DNA from: Chitinivibrionales bacterium
Lineage (GTDB): Bacteria > Fibrobacterota > Chitinivibrionia > Chitinivibrionales > WJKA01
Assembly: GCA_014728215.1 (NCBI GenBank)
Contig: WJLZ01000032.1
Location: 1 to 64,000 of the forward strand
DNA: 64,000 bases
Direction of reading: 5' to 3'
The translations under genes and the position numbers were made by a program. Shown here piece by piece: positions 1-9,497 of the stretch (positions are counted from its first letter, which is position 1; every line of letters begins with the position of its first letter). The notes beneath the pieces were generated by a model that saw only the letters and a program-made list of their open reading frames with translations, searched no databases and was not told where the DNA came from.

Positions 1-1818
1 ATGATGGATATCAGCCGGGTGTATCGAATTAAGGGCGACGGTCCCAATCCCCAAAAACTCTGGTTTGCCACTGCGGAAGGCGTCCGGGTACTTGACCTCG
101 AGACATTCGAATGGATCCGTTACGGACTTGATCATGGGCTGGTATCCGAGATCGTTTCGGACCTCTGCTTTGTCCGGGGTGTTCCCTGGCTCGCTACCTG
201 GAACGGAGTGCAATATTTCGATTCGTCACAGCGGCGTTTCATACCGGTTCCGTTCAAGCGTGATATGATCGGTGCACGGGTCCTTGCAATGGAATATGTG
301 GAGGGCGCGGGGGTATATTTCTCGGTTGACGGCAAGGGGTTGTTTCTTCAGGAAAGACCCGATACCATTGCCCGCCATATAGATATACCATCCGTAAACG
401 CCGCCGACCGAATAACCTGCATCAAGAATACCGGCACCCGTCTGTATATCGGCGTAGAGAACCGCCGCCTCTTTACGGCGAATACCGGTAATCATAACTT
501 TACTGAAATACCCTTTACCTGGGACCGGTCGCCAAAAACGCTTGTCTGGGATGTTATCGAGCATGATCGCACTCTCTGGGTGGCCACCTCTGATGATGGC
601 GTCTGGACAAAGGCGGATACAGCCGATACACTCCGTATGCTCGATGATTTTCCGGCAAAGGGGGCCTATGTTTTTTATGAGGAAGATGATGGTTTCTGGT
701 GCGGAACTCCCTTCGGACTCTGGCGATATCATGACCGGAACAGGGCCTGGGTTCAATTTATCCATCCTGAGGCCAAAGGTCCTACCGATTTTCAGGTTTT
801 TGCCCTTACCGGTGTTCCTGATATGCTCTGGTATGGAAGTATGGATCTGGGGGCGGGGTATATCAAAAAAGAGAATGTGGAGTGGCGGCCCATGCGCGCG
901 GGGCTTTCCAATCCCAATGTAGCGGCTATCATTGCAAATGAGACCATGGTATGGACCGCCTATGGATATCAGGGTGGGTATATCGATAAGTTTTTTGCCG
1001 ATAATGTGCAGTATGATCGCAACTATGGCTCCATGGCCGGTATTGGTGACGATCATGTTCAGGCCTTTGCTTTGTGTGACTCGGTGCTCTTTTACGGCAG
1101 CTACCGAGGTTTCGGGTATTTTGATTACCGAACCCGGTTGTTCCGTCATTATGAAGCCGAAGAACAGCTGCCCTTTGGCGATATCGCCGCTATTGTATGC
1201 CCCCAAAAAGGTCCTGTCTATCTGGCAAGCCTCTTTGGAGTAATTGAGTTTTATCCTGAAAAAGATTCCTTTGCCGTACTCGAGGAGACCGGACCCTTTC
1301 GGATTACATCACTACTGCTTTTTGAAAACAAACTCTTTTGTGGTACACTTTCCCACGGGGTAGTAAAAATGGATCGGGAGAGTCGAAAGGTCGATACTCT
1401 TTGGGGAGGTATTAAAGGCAGTATCGTGGGACTCTCTGAATATGAGACAGAGAATGGAAGTAGCCATGTTTTTGTTGCCACAAAGAGAAACGGATGTTTC
1501 GCTATAGAAACATCGTCAAATAAAGTATCTTCTATTGAAATGCCCCGTGATAAATCGAGGAGCCCCAAACAATATGAAAATCATTGTATGGCGATGAGGA
1601 AAATTGGAAACAGAATATGGCTCGGTACACGAGAAACCGGTGCAATTGTTTATAATTGTTCGACACGCCGATGGAAACGATTCGATTATTACGACGGGCT
1701 GGTGAGTGATCAGGTCCGGTCGTTCCATGATACCAACAGGTATATCTGGATTGGATGCTATGGTGGGATCAACAGAATCGATAAAGCATATGTAAATGAA
1801 ATACTGCAAAGCAAATGA
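1..1818 (+). CDS. Two-component-regulator-propeller-type beta-propeller protein (5' end at window edge)
   Basis: The 605 residues are built of repeated beta-propeller blades with the pattern (I/L)W(I/V/L)(G/A)T...G(V/I)...D, as in LWVATSDDGVW near residue 194, IWLGTRETGAIVYN near 538 and IWIGCYGGINRID near 585. Blades like these form the sensor propellers of hybrid two-component systems and also stand-alone secreted proteins. No transmembrane, histidine kinase or DNA-binding part follows the propeller. The frame is open from base 1 and no signal peptide is visible, so the true N-terminus probably lies upstream. The stop overlaps an ATG of the next frame (ATGA), so it is probably co-transcribed with the TPR protein. 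Ligand and partner are unknown. Confidence 0.75.
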   Translation: MMDISRVYRIKGDGPNPQKLWFATAEGVRVLDLETFEWIRYGLDHGLVSEIVSDLCFVRGVPWLATWNGVQYFDSSQRRFIPVPFKRDMIGARVLAMEYVEGAGVYFSVDGKGLFLQERPDTIARHIDIPSVNAADRITCIKNTGTRLYIGVENRRLFTANTGNHNFTEIPFTWDRSPKTLVWDVIEHDRTLWVATSDDGVWTKADTADTLRMLDDFPAKGAYVFYEEDDGFWCGTPFGLWRYHDRNRAWVQFIHPEAKGPTDFQVFALTGVPDMLWYGSMDLGAGYIKKENVEWRPMRAGLSNPNVAAIIANETMVWTAYGYQGGYIDKFFADNVQYDRNYGSMAGIGDDHVQAFALCDSVLFYGSYRGFGYFDYRTRLFRHYEAEEQLPFGDIAAIVCPQKGPVYLASLFGVIEFYPEKDSFAVLEETGPFRITSLLLFENKLFCGTLSHGVVKMDRESRKVDTLWGGIKGSIVGLSEYETENGSSHVFVATKRNGCFAIETSSNKVSSIEMPRDKSRSPKQYENHCMAMRKIGNRIWLGTRETGAIVYNCSTRRWKRFDYYDGLVSDQVRSFHDTNRYIWIGCYGGINRIDKAYVNEILQSK

Positions 1819-1868
1819 CAGCCTTAACAGGAATTGCTGTAATAAACGTTGCTATGGAAGGAATTGAT

Positions 1869-3449
1869 ATGATGAAACGTATTCATGTGCTTGGAATGGT
1901 TGTTACCGTTCTTGTCATAAATGCATCGTCGGTCTCAAAGGCTGATGATTTATCCAAAGGGCTTATGGCCTTGAAACGCGGGAATGCACAGCTGGCGGTC
2001 AAATTCTTGAGCAAAGCCCATTCAGAAAATTCCGAATCCTTTCGTGCCAATATGGGGTTGGGCAATGCATACCTTATGCAGAAGAATTATGAGAAGGCGC
2101 TTCCCTATCTTAATAAAGCGGTTTCACTGGACCCTCGCAGTATCGGCGCCCGGGCAAATCTGGCCAGTACCTTTTCAGCGCTGGGCAAACCCGACAGGGC
2201 TATCGAGCTGTATACGTCGATTGTCAAAGAAGAGCCTGACAATGCCGAAATACATAACAATCTTGCTGCAGTCTACCATGTAAAGGGAGCTATAAAGAAA
2301 GCGATTAATTTATATAATGAAGCTATCCGGCTCAATCCTCACGAAGCGAGATATTATGTCAATATAGGAAAAGTATATGAGCATACCGGCAATAACGAGC
2401 GGGCCATTGAGCTGTATGAAAAGGCGCTCGAACTTAATTCGCGATCACAAGAGGCGCTGATTTCTCTTGGACAGGTTTATCGAAATAAAGCCGAATACGA
2501 AAAAGCCAAAGAGCTTTTTCTCAAGACGATTTCTTATTATTCCGATTCCTGGGAAGCCCAGGGAGAACTGGGGACGGTTCTTGAGGTTGAAGGTCTGCTC
2601 GATCAGGCGATTTACCGGTACTTTCAGGCCCTGAAAATTAATCCCAAAAGCGATAAATTTATGGAAGCCCTTGCCATGGCCTATGCAAAAAAGGGTGATC
2701 TCGACAAGGCGATCAGCTACTTTCGTCAACTGATAAACCGTCACCCGGGATCGGCGCGCGCCCATGGAGAACTCGGGGTGGCCCTTGTTCAGAATAAGGA
2801 TTATTATACCGCGGTGGGGGAGCTGAAAATTGCACTTGAAAAGGACCAGGAAAATATCCGCTATCTGAACTCACTTGGTATTGCTTATCTGAAGCTGGAG
2901 AAATACGAACTGGCCGCCGGTTGTTTCGAGGATGTTCTTAAGAACAATGCAAACAATGAAGAGGCCCGGCTCTACATGGGGATTACTACATACAAACAAA
3001 ACCTCCCGGGAAAGGCCGAAAAATATCTCAAGGGTGTTCTGGCGCTTTCACCGGCCAATGCCGATGCCCGCTATTATACCGGCATGGTTGAATTAAAGAA
3101 AGAGAAATATGATGCGGCTGTTGCCCAGTTTACCGAACTAAAATCCTTCGCGCCCCGGGATCCACGGGCATGGTACGGGCTGGGGGTTACCTACTCCCGG
3201 AAAAAAAATACCACAAAAGCTCTCGAATACCTTGTGAAGGCTGTTGAGCTTGATGAAAAAAACAATGAGGCCCGCTGGGAACTTGCAAAAATTTATGAGT
3301 CGACAGGGGCAAAGGAAGATGCGTATCGCCAGTACAAGAAAATCCTGCTTATCGATCCCGAGTTCCACCTTAAAGATGTAATCAAAGATCGCATGGAAGA
3401 ACTTCGGCAGGATGGTATTGCTGAAGATGACGAGTGGCGGAATTATTGA
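1869..3449 (+). CDS. Secreted tetratricopeptide (TPR) repeat protein
   Basis: The chosen start (ATG ATG AAA) gives a clear signal peptide (MMKRIHVLGMVVTVLVINAS) and has AAGGA about 8 bases upstream. An alternative ATG at 1815 overlaps the previous stop but would bury the signal peptide. The mature protein is almost entirely 34-residue TPR units, roughly 13-14, with the usual W/L..LG..Y...G.Y..A...F..A....P pattern. TPR solenoids are protein-binding scaffolds. Location is probably periplasmic or outer-membrane associated. Its pairing with the propeller gene suggests a shared envelope or sensing role, which is inference. Confidence 0.8.
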   Translation: MMKRIHVLGMVVTVLVINASSVSKADDLSKGLMALKRGNAQLAVKFLSKAHSENSESFRANMGLGNAYLMQKNYEKALPYLNKAVSLDPRSIGARANLASTFSALGKPDRAIELYTSIVKEEPDNAEIHNNLAAVYHVKGAIKKAINLYNEAIRLNPHEARYYVNIGKVYEHTGNNERAIELYEKALELNSRSQEALISLGQVYRNKAEYEKAKELFLKTISYYSDSWEAQGELGTVLEVEGLLDQAIYRYFQALKINPKSDKFMEALAMAYAKKGDLDKAISYFRQLINRHPGSARAHGELGVALVQNKDYYTAVGELKIALEKDQENIRYLNSLGIAYLKLEKYELAAGCFEDVLKNNANNEEARLYMGITTYKQNLPGKAEKYLKGVLALSPANADARYYTGMVELKKEKYDAAVAQFTELKSFAPRDPRAWYGLGVTYSRKKNTTKALEYLVKAVELDEKNNEARWELAKIYESTGAKEDAYRQYKKILLIDPEFHLKDVIKDRMEELRQDGIAEDDEWRNY

Positions 3450-3517
3450 AGATTCACCCTGAATTTCACGAAAAATCACAAATGAAAAATACTTTGTGAA
3501 TTCGCAGAATTAGATTT

Positions 3518-6349
3518 CTACAAATATTCCTTCAAATATTTGCCGGTCTCCGATTCGGGGCGATTCGTCAGTTCTTCGGGGGTGCCAGCGGCAATAATCC
3601 GGCCACCTCTGTCACCGCCTTCCGGACCGATGTCGATGATATGATCGGCGCATTTGATAACATCGAGATTATGTTCGATAACGATAATCGTATTGCCTTT
3701 GTCGACAAGTTCCTGAATGACATTCATGAGCATGACAATGTCTTCGAAATGAAGGCCTGTTGTTGGCTCATCGAGGATATACATTGTTTTCCCGGTGGCT
3801 CTTTTCGACAACTCGGCGGCAAGTTTTATCCGCTGTGCTTCACCGCCCGAGAGGGTGGTTGCCTGCTGTCCGAGATGAATATATCCGAGTCCGACCCGGG
3901 AGAGAATCGAAAGCTTTGTTTTTATTCCCGGTATTTTGTCGAAAAAGACCAGTGCTTCATCAACCGTCATCTCCAGTACATCGGAGATATTTTTCCCTTT
4001 AAAGGTGATTTCGAGGGTTTCCCGGTTGTAACGTTTCCCGCGGCATGTTTCGCACTCGACATAAACATCGGGCAGAAAATGCATTTCTATTTTAATCAGG
4101 CCGTCTCCCTGGCAAGCCTCGCACCGGCCGCCCTTGACATTGAAACTGAATCGTCCGGGAGCATACCCCCGTATTTTACTTTCCGGGAGCATGGCAAAAA
4201 GGTTCCGTATCGGATCGAACAGTTTGGTATAGGTGGCAGGATTTGACCGCGGTGTCCGCCCGATAGGAGACTGGTCGATATCGATTACCTTATCGATCAG
4301 CGAAAGCCCTTTTATCTTTTTATAGGGAAGGGGGGTGAGTTTTGAGCGATATAACTCTCTGGCCAGGGCCGGATACAAGGTCTGGTCGATCAGCGTACTT
4401 TTCCCCGACCCCGAAACACCGGTAACACAGATCAGTTTTCCCAGCGGAAATACGGCATTGATATTTTTCAGATTATGGCCCGATGCCCCGGTGAGGGTTA
4501 TCGACTTTCCCGAACCTTTACGCCGACTTCTCGGCAGAGGAACGGTTTTCTTTCCTGACAAGTAGGCGCCGGTAACCGATGAATTATTTCTGGCAATGCT
4601 TTTCGGCGTTCCCTGAGCAACGACTTCTCCGCCCTGTGTTCCTGCGCGGGGACCGATATCGATCAGGTAGTCGGCGGCGAGAATTGTCTCTTTGTCATGT
4701 TCGATAACAACGACCGTATTACCGAGATCGCGCAGAGAAATAAGGGTGTTGAGAAGGCGCTTGTTGTCGCGCGGGTGAAGTCCGATACTGGGTTCATCGA
4801 GGATATAAATAACCCCGGTAAGCCGTGAGCCGATCTGGGTCGCCAGTCTGATTCGTTGGGTTTCACCACCCGATAATGTGGATGCCATTCTGCTCAGTGA
4901 GAGGTAGGATAACCCTACATTGATTAGAAAATCGAGTCGCTGGTTGATTTCCGCAAGTATCTGACGGCCGATTTGCATCCTACTTTTAGATAATTTGAGA
5001 TCACTGGAAAAGAAGGCTTTGAGATTCTCGATAGCCAGATCGGAGAGTTCACCGATGTTTTTACCGTTGACACGGACCGCCAGACTCTCTTTTCTCAGCC
5101 GACGGCCATTACAATGGGGACAGGGAGTCCGGGTCATGTACCCTTCGATCCACCGCCTGATTTCTTCGGAAGATGATTCCTTATATCGCCGCACAAGGTT
5201 GGGAATGATTCCTTCAAATTCCCGTTTAAACTGCCCGTATCCTTCCCGCGACCGCGACTGCCACCGCATGAGAATTCGTTCTTTGCCCGCACCGTAAAGG
5301 ATGATTTTTTTGAACCGTGCAGGAAGATCTTTAAACGGACGGTTCATGGGGATATCGAAATGGGAGCAGACCGATTCGAGTATCTGACGGCTCCAGCTTC
5401 CTATATTCGTTGTCGCACTCCAGGGTTCCAATGCGCCGCCGATCAGGGTTCGTGAAGGATCGGGAACGACAAGGTCCTTGTCGATTTCCATCAGATAGCC
5501 GAGACCGCTGCATTTTTCACAGGCGCCGAAAGGACTGTTGAAGGAAAACATGCGGGGAGACAGCTCATCATAGCTGATATCGCAATGCGGACAGGTAAGG
5601 AGTTCCGAAAACATGACTTCATTACTACCGATACGATCGATTATGACCATATGATTCGCACTGAGCTTGAGAGCCGTTTCAAGGGATTCGGTAAGCCGGT
5701 TACGAATACCCTTATGGTTGGTAAGACGGTCAACAACAACTTCGATAGTATGCTTTTTGTTCTTGTCGAGAGTAATCTCTTCGTCGAGCGATCTTATTTC
5801 ATTGTCGACACGGATGCGAATATATCCGTCTTTCTGGAGTTTTTTGAAAAGCTCCCGGTATTCTCCTTTACGGCCCGATACAACGGGAGAAAGAATCTGA
5901 AACTTTTCCTTCTCCGGAAAAGCCATAACTTTATCGGATATTTCCTGAACGGTTTGCCGGCTGATAGGGCGTCTGCAATTATAGCAGAATGGATCGCCGA
6001 CCCGGGCATAGAGGAGTCTGAGATAATCGTGGATTTCGGTAATTGTCCCGACAGTCGAGCGTGGATTATGACTGATTGTTCGCTGCTCGATACAGATGGC
6101 GGGAGAGAGGCCTTCAATGGAATCCACATCGGGTTTTTCCATAAGCCCGAGAAACTGCCGGGCATAGGCAGACAACGATTCAACATACCGCCGCTGGCCC
6201 TCGGAATAGAGCGTGTCGATAGCAAGGGATGATTTTCCCGAACCGGACAGACCGGTAATGACAGTCAGGCTGCTGCGGGGTATGGTAACGGATATATTCT
6301 TGAGATTGTGCTCGCGTGCACCTTTAATAACAATGTCGGAGGTATGCAT
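3518..6349 (-). CDS. uvrA: Excinuclease ABC subunit A
   Basis: Damage-recognition ATPase of nucleotide excision repair, acting with UvrB and UvrC (neither is in this window). At 943 residues it is canonical length. Two ABC modules are visible: Walker A GLSGSGKSSLA near residue 33 and GVSGSGKSTL near 640, with signatures LSGGETQRI near 490 and LSGGEAQRI near 830. Zinc-finger cysteine pairs are intact (CPHC/CEKC and CEAC/CETC). It ends the minus-strand run that starts at argF and lies 19 bases behind the last receiver gene. No LexA-like box is visible just upstream, so it may be read from the upstream unit. Confidence 0.97.
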   Translation of the reverse strand: MHTSDIVIKGAREHNLKNISVTIPRSSLTVITGLSGSGKSSLAIDTLYSEGQRRYVESLSAYARQFLGLMEKPDVDSIEGLSPAICIEQRTISHNPRSTVGTITEIHDYLRLLYARVGDPFCYNCRRPISRQTVQEISDKVMAFPEKEKFQILSPVVSGRKGEYRELFKKLQKDGYIRIRVDNEIRSLDEEITLDKNKKHTIEVVVDRLTNHKGIRNRLTESLETALKLSANHMVIIDRIGSNEVMFSELLTCPHCDISYDELSPRMFSFNSPFGACEKCSGLGYLMEIDKDLVVPDPSRTLIGGALEPWSATTNIGSWSRQILESVCSHFDIPMNRPFKDLPARFKKIILYGAGKERILMRWQSRSREGYGQFKREFEGIIPNLVRRYKESSSEEIRRWIEGYMTRTPCPHCNGRRLRKESLAVRVNGKNIGELSDLAIENLKAFFSSDLKLSKSRMQIGRQILAEINQRLDFLINVGLSYLSLSRMASTLSGGETQRIRLATQIGSRLTGVIYILDEPSIGLHPRDNKRLLNTLISLRDLGNTVVVIEHDKETILAADYLIDIGPRAGTQGGEVVAQGTPKSIARNNSSVTGAYLSGKKTVPLPRSRRKGSGKSITLTGASGHNLKNINAVFPLGKLICVTGVSGSGKSTLIDQTLYPALARELYRSKLTPLPYKKIKGLSLIDKVIDIDQSPIGRTPRSNPATYTKLFDPIRNLFAMLPESKIRGYAPGRFSFNVKGGRCEACQGDGLIKIEMHFLPDVYVECETCRGKRYNRETLEITFKGKNISDVLEMTVDEALVFFDKIPGIKTKLSILSRVGLGYIHLGQQATTLSGGEAQRIKLAAELSKRATGKTMYILDEPTTGLHFEDIVMLMNVIQELVDKGNTIIVIEHNLDVIKCADHIIDIGPEGGDRGGRIIAAGTPEELTNRPESETGKYLKEYL

Positions 6350-6368
6350 GGGTCAATATAAGTCGGGG

Positions 6369-6803
6369 TTAAATTAATTCCGCCTTCCGGGCGGTCTGAT
6401 AGAACGCGCGGTGGTACTCCAGCCATGAATGTTGTATGCCCTCGGCGAGTTTATATTTGTCGAAGGGTTTGAAAAAAATAGCACATTTTGAAATACGTTT
6501 GATTTTAATAAGAGTATGTTTGGGATTATACCCGAATCCGGTCATTAAGGCAACTTCAGAATTGACCTGTTTATTGCGGAGGGCGGCTAGAAATTCGTAA
6601 CCGTCCATCTCGGGCATGGCAATGTCGGTTAAAATCAGAAAAAATGGCTGTTCCTCGAGAAGCTCGATGGCATGGGATACCGAAGAACTGGGAGCAATAT
6701 CCCATCCAAGCGAATGGAGGAAAATAGCCAGAAAATCCAAAACATCTTCTTCGTCATCAACAACGAGTATCGTGTTACTGATCTTTTTGCTTGAAAAGTT
6801 CAT
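6369..6803 (-). CDS. Stand-alone response regulator receiver protein (CheY-like)
   Basis: A single receiver domain of 144 residues: acidic pair in VVDDEED, phospho-acceptor Asp in LTDIAMPEMDG, conserved Thr in MTGFG and Lys in FKPF. No output domain is present. The start overlaps the end of the preceding receiver gene by 29 bases, so the two are translationally linked. Together with the next receiver, two small membrane proteins and a KaiC-like ATPase it forms a compact signalling cluster. Its cognate kinase is not in the cluster. Confidence 0.88.
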   Translation of the reverse strand: MNFSSKKISNTILVVDDEEDVLDFLAIFLHSLGWDIAPSSSVSHAIELLEEQPFFLILTDIAMPEMDGYEFLAALRNKQVNSEVALMTGFGYNPKHTLIKIKRISKCAIFFKPFDKYKLAEGIQHSWLEYHRAFYQTARKAELI

Positions 6804-7155
6804 CGGTTTTATCGATTAGCTCCTGTTTGCCGAATGGTTTAGTAATATATGCATCTGCTTTCATTACGTGCAAGCCGACCATTTCATCAAAGCCTTCCGA
6901 TTTTGCCGTCAGAATCGCGATGGGTACACCGACGAATTCGGGATCTTTACGGATTATTTTAAAAACCTCCCATCCGTCAAGCCTGGGCATACGCAGATCG
7001 AGAAGGATTGCATCGGGCTTATATGATTTTGCCGTTCCATACGCAGCTTCCGGATCAAGAATCGTCTGGACTTCATAGTCTCTGGTTTCAAGCACAAGCT
7101 TGACCAGATCAGCAATGTCTTTCTCGTCTTCAACAACTAGTATCTTCTTTGACAT
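6775..7155 (-). CDS. Stand-alone response regulator receiver protein (CheY-like)
   Basis: The start at 7155 gives MSKKILVVEDEKD, directly the first beta strand of a receiver domain, and has GAGGG a suitable distance upstream; an in-frame ATG further upstream is unlikely. Signature residues: acidic pair in VVEDEKD, acceptor Asp in LLDLRMPRLDG, Thr in ILTAKS and Lys in ITKPFGK. At 126 residues there is only the receiver. It overlaps the next receiver gene by 29 bases. The two differ in sequence, so this is not a recent duplication. Confidence 0.88.
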   Translation of the reverse strand: MSKKILVVEDEKDIADLVKLVLETRDYEVQTILDPEAAYGTAKSYKPDAILLDLRMPRLDGWEVFKIIRKDPEFVGVPIAILTAKSEGFDEMVGLHVMKADAYITKPFGKQELIDKTDELFKQKDQ

Positions 7156-7165
7156 GTAATTACCC

Positions 7166-7465
7166 TCACCGTTTGAGGTGTTCTGAAAAAAGCCAGTTCC
7201 AATATCGGAAGCAAACACCGGCAGCAACTAATATGGCGGCAAATCGAATAATCATAGGGAGTGTTTCGGAGATAGTAAATCCGATACTTCCATGCAGCGT
7301 ATCGATTGTAAAGGCAATGAAGATAAGCATGCATGTTCCGTAGAGAATCCGGTAATAGGGTGCGATTTTGAGCGCTTCTCCAAGCCGCCTGCTCAGGTAT
7401 GAAAGCAGCAGCATAAGCAGGATCACCGCCATATCGCAAACAAACAAGTATTTCAATAAAAACAT
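7166..7465 (-). CDS. Small membrane protein, function unknown
   Basis: Ninety-nine residues with three hydrophobic stretches (about residues 3-22, 43-60 and 70-90), consistent with a three-helix inner-membrane protein. I do not recognise the family. It sits 5 bases downstream of another small membrane protein and 10 bases upstream of a receiver gene, all on the minus strand, so it is almost certainly part of the KaiC-receiver transcription unit. A membrane anchor or sensor for those soluble signalling proteins is a reasonable guess only. Confidence 0.7.
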   Translation of the reverse strand: MFLLKYLFVCDMAVILLMLLLSYLSRRLGEALKIAPYYRILYGTCMLIFIAFTIDTLHGSIGFTISETLPMIIRFAAILVAAGVCFRYWNWLFSEHLKR

Positions 7466-7470
7466 AAGAG

Positions 7471-7776
7471 CTATTTTCGGGGTTTTTTCATTATATAGTA
7501 CAGCAATACCGAATTCCAGCCCGCCGCAATGCTTCCACCGATAAGAAGCAGGGTCTGGGCGGTACGCAATATTTTCGATTCGTTACCGACAATAAGAATG
7601 CTGCAAAACAGCACTGTCCAGAGTATTAGGGCGATCATGAAGCCCAGTTTCGGTGACGGTTCGGTGAATTTTTTATGGTAGAATGCAGAGATCATGTAGC
7701 AAAAGAGCACCAGGCCGGTGGCGCCGATCAGATATCCAATGAGAAGAAGCTCAGAGGCTGTGATCTGATTTCCCAC
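7471..7776 (-). CDS. Small membrane protein, function unknown
   Basis: A 101-residue protein with hydrophobic segments at about residues 10-30, 46-64 and 74-95 and a positively charged tail (MKKPRK). Family not recognised. It begins 2 bases after the stop of the KaiC-like gene and ends 5 bases before the next small membrane gene. The shared size and topology of the two suggest that they form a pair in the membrane, but no sequence identity between them is obvious. Confidence 0.7.
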   Translation of the reverse strand: MGNQITASELLLIGYLIGATGLVLFCYMISAFYHKKFTEPSPKLGFMIALILWTVLFCSILIVGNESKILRTAQTLLLIGGSIAAGWNSVLLYYIMKKPRK

Positions 7777-7778
7777 AG

Positions 7779-8552
7779 TTATTTTCCTTTGCCGAATGCG
7801 TTAACAAATGCATCCTGCGGCGTCGAATGGGTAATACCGCTCATGATACCTTCCCTGCCTGCGAACTTGGCTTCGACTTCAATGCCTTTGGATGTTACGT
7901 TGAAACATCTGATGTCTTTATGATGATGACTTCCGCGCATTTTAAGCACAATAAGCGCCTTCTGGATTTCACTGTCGACCTCCACATACCTGAGCAGAAA
8001 ATAGGAGTCGACAATAAAGGGTATTTTGCTCGTCACATGATCCATTTGACCCATGAGACTGTCGTTTTCCCGTAAAAGGATACTGGTCACTTCTTCCCGC
8101 TTCAATGAATTGATAAACTGCCGCTCTATTTCCCTGAGCTCGAATTCATCGAGGGACAACGACTCGAAATGGGTCATGCTGTCGATAGCGACCCGTTTGA
8201 TATTCATTTTTTCGATTATCTCGACGAACTCACCGTCGAGTTTTTCGAATTCTCCCAGTGTTGTCTGGGGATCTGAGAAAACGACTTTCAGAAGTCCCTT
8301 TTCTTCCAGTGCCTTGAAATCCCATCCGAACTGAAGCGCATCGTGATAATATTGCTGAGGGAATTCCTCGAAAGTAATTATCAGACCGGGTTCGTTGTGT
8401 TGGGTGATTCCATTATAAATGAATTGCATGGCCAGGGTGGTTTTGCCGGTACCCGGAGCACCTTCAATAAGGTTGGCTGTACCGGGCAGCAATCCGCCCA
8501 TAAGCATTTTGTCTAAAGCCTTTATGCCAAAAGAAATTCGTTGGTCACTCAT
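7779..8552 (-). CDS. KaiC-like RecA-superfamily ATPase
   Basis: A single KaiC/RadA-type ATPase domain of 257 residues. Walker A is GAPGTGKTT near residue 30, after the family-typical GGLLPGTANLIEG lead. A Walker B-like strand (RVAIDSMTH) lies near residue 145. Circadian KaiC has two such domains; single-domain relatives are widespread in archaea and some bacteria as signalling ATPases of unsettled function. No KaiA or KaiB is present here. It is followed by two small membrane proteins and two lone receivers, so an ATP-driven signalling module is the likely context. Confidence 0.85.
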   Translation of the reverse strand: MSDQRISFGIKALDKMLMGGLLPGTANLIEGAPGTGKTTLAMQFIYNGITQHNEPGLIITFEEFPQQYYHDALQFGWDFKALEEKGLLKVVFSDPQTTLGEFEKLDGEFVEIIEKMNIKRVAIDSMTHFESLSLDEFELREIERQFINSLKREEVTSILLRENDSLMGQMDHVTSKIPFIVDSYFLLRYVEVDSEIQKALIVLKMRGSHHHKDIRCFNVTSKGIEVEAKFAGREGIMSGITHSTPQDAFVNAFGKGK

Positions 8553-8570
8553 AGTATGTACCTCGGAAGG

Positions 8571-9497
8571 TTATGATAAAAGATACTGTATTACCGCTTT
8601 TTGTACATGGAGGCGGTTTTCCGCCTCATCCAAGGCTATCGATTGTGCCGAGTCGAGTATCTCAGAGGTAATTTCCTGTCCGCGGTGGGCCGGAAGGCAG
8701 TGAGACACAAGAACATCACCGGGGGCACGGGAGAGTAGTTCGGTGTTTACCTGATAGCCGTTAAATATCCTTTCTCTATCCGTTGCTTCATTTTCCTGTC
8801 CCATGCTTGTCCAGACATCGGTATAGATAACCGTTGCATTTTTTACTGCCTGCAAAAGATCCTGTGTTATCGAAAGCGTGCAGTTCTTTTTTTTGGCTAT
8901 CTCCAGACAGGCGGCCACGATTGTTTGTGGGGGTTCGTATCCCTTTGGACAGGCCAATGTAAAATTATATCCTAATTGCATCGCCAATGCCATAAGTGAT
9001 GAACATACATTATTACCATCGCCAATGAAAACAATTGTCCCGCTACCATCTTCTCCCCGATGTTCCCGGAGGGTGAGTGCAAAGGCTAATGCCTGGCATG
9101 GATGATAATAGTCGGTTAAGGCATTTACCACAGGAATAGAACAGGCCCGGGCGAGTTGAACAACGGTTGAGTGAAGATAGGTTCTGGCGATTATCAGATG
9201 AACCCATCGTTCGAGATTCCGGGCAACATCATCAACTGTTTCGCGTTTACCGAGCTGCACCATCCTGGATTCGAGATTGATCGCATGGCCCCCGAGTTCG
9301 TTCAACGCAGTTTCAAAGGTGATTCGTGTTCGCAAAGATGGCTTCTCGAATATCAAAACCCCGGTTTTCCCTCGCAAGATATCCGGTTCCCGCTGAAGCC
9401 TGTCCTTTTTCAAATTCTGCGCAATCGAAAGTATTTCGCCAATCTGATCGCCGGTATAATCAAGGAGTGTCAGAAGATCTTTATGTGGTTGTGCCAT
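8571..9497 (-). CDS. argF: Ornithine carbamoyltransferase
   Basis: Transfers the carbamoyl group of carbamoyl phosphate to ornithine to make citrulline, in cytoplasmic arginine synthesis. The 308-residue length is typical. The carbamoyl-phosphate loop is SLRTRITFE near residue 54, the HPCQ motif is near 133 and the ornithine-side HCLPAHRG motif is near 267. The HCLP motif favours ornithine over aspartate carbamoyltransferase. It is the first gene of the minus-strand run and has an AT-rich region in front of it. No other arginine genes are in the window. Confidence 0.93.
   Translation of the reverse strand: MAQPHKDLLTLLDYTGDQIGEILSIAQNLKKDRLQREPDILRGKTGVLIFEKPSLRTRITFETALNELGGHAINLESRMVQLGKRETVDDVARNLERWVHLIIARTYLHSTVVQLARACSIPVVNALTDYYHPCQALAFALTLREHRGEDGSGTIVFIGDGNNVCSSLMALAMQLGYNFTLACPKGYEPPQTIVAACLEIAKKKNCTLSITQDLLQAVKNATVIYTDVWTSMGQENEATDRERIFNGYQVNTELLSRAPGDVLVSHCLPAHRGQEITSEILDSAQSIALDEAENRLHVQKAVIQYLLS

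Noticed and set aside
226-1206. 326-codon open frame on the minus strand opposite the propeller gene
   Set aside because: It lies wholly antisense to a well-supported repeat protein, has unusual composition and no ribosome site. Third-position bias of the sense gene explains it.
3641-6232. Several 100-215-codon plus-strand frames opposite uvrA
   Set aside because: uvrA is unambiguous over the whole stretch and the frames show no domain or start signals.
6350-6368. LexA/SOS box before uvrA
   Set aside because: The gap is only 19 bases and holds no CTG-N10-CAG or similar dyad.
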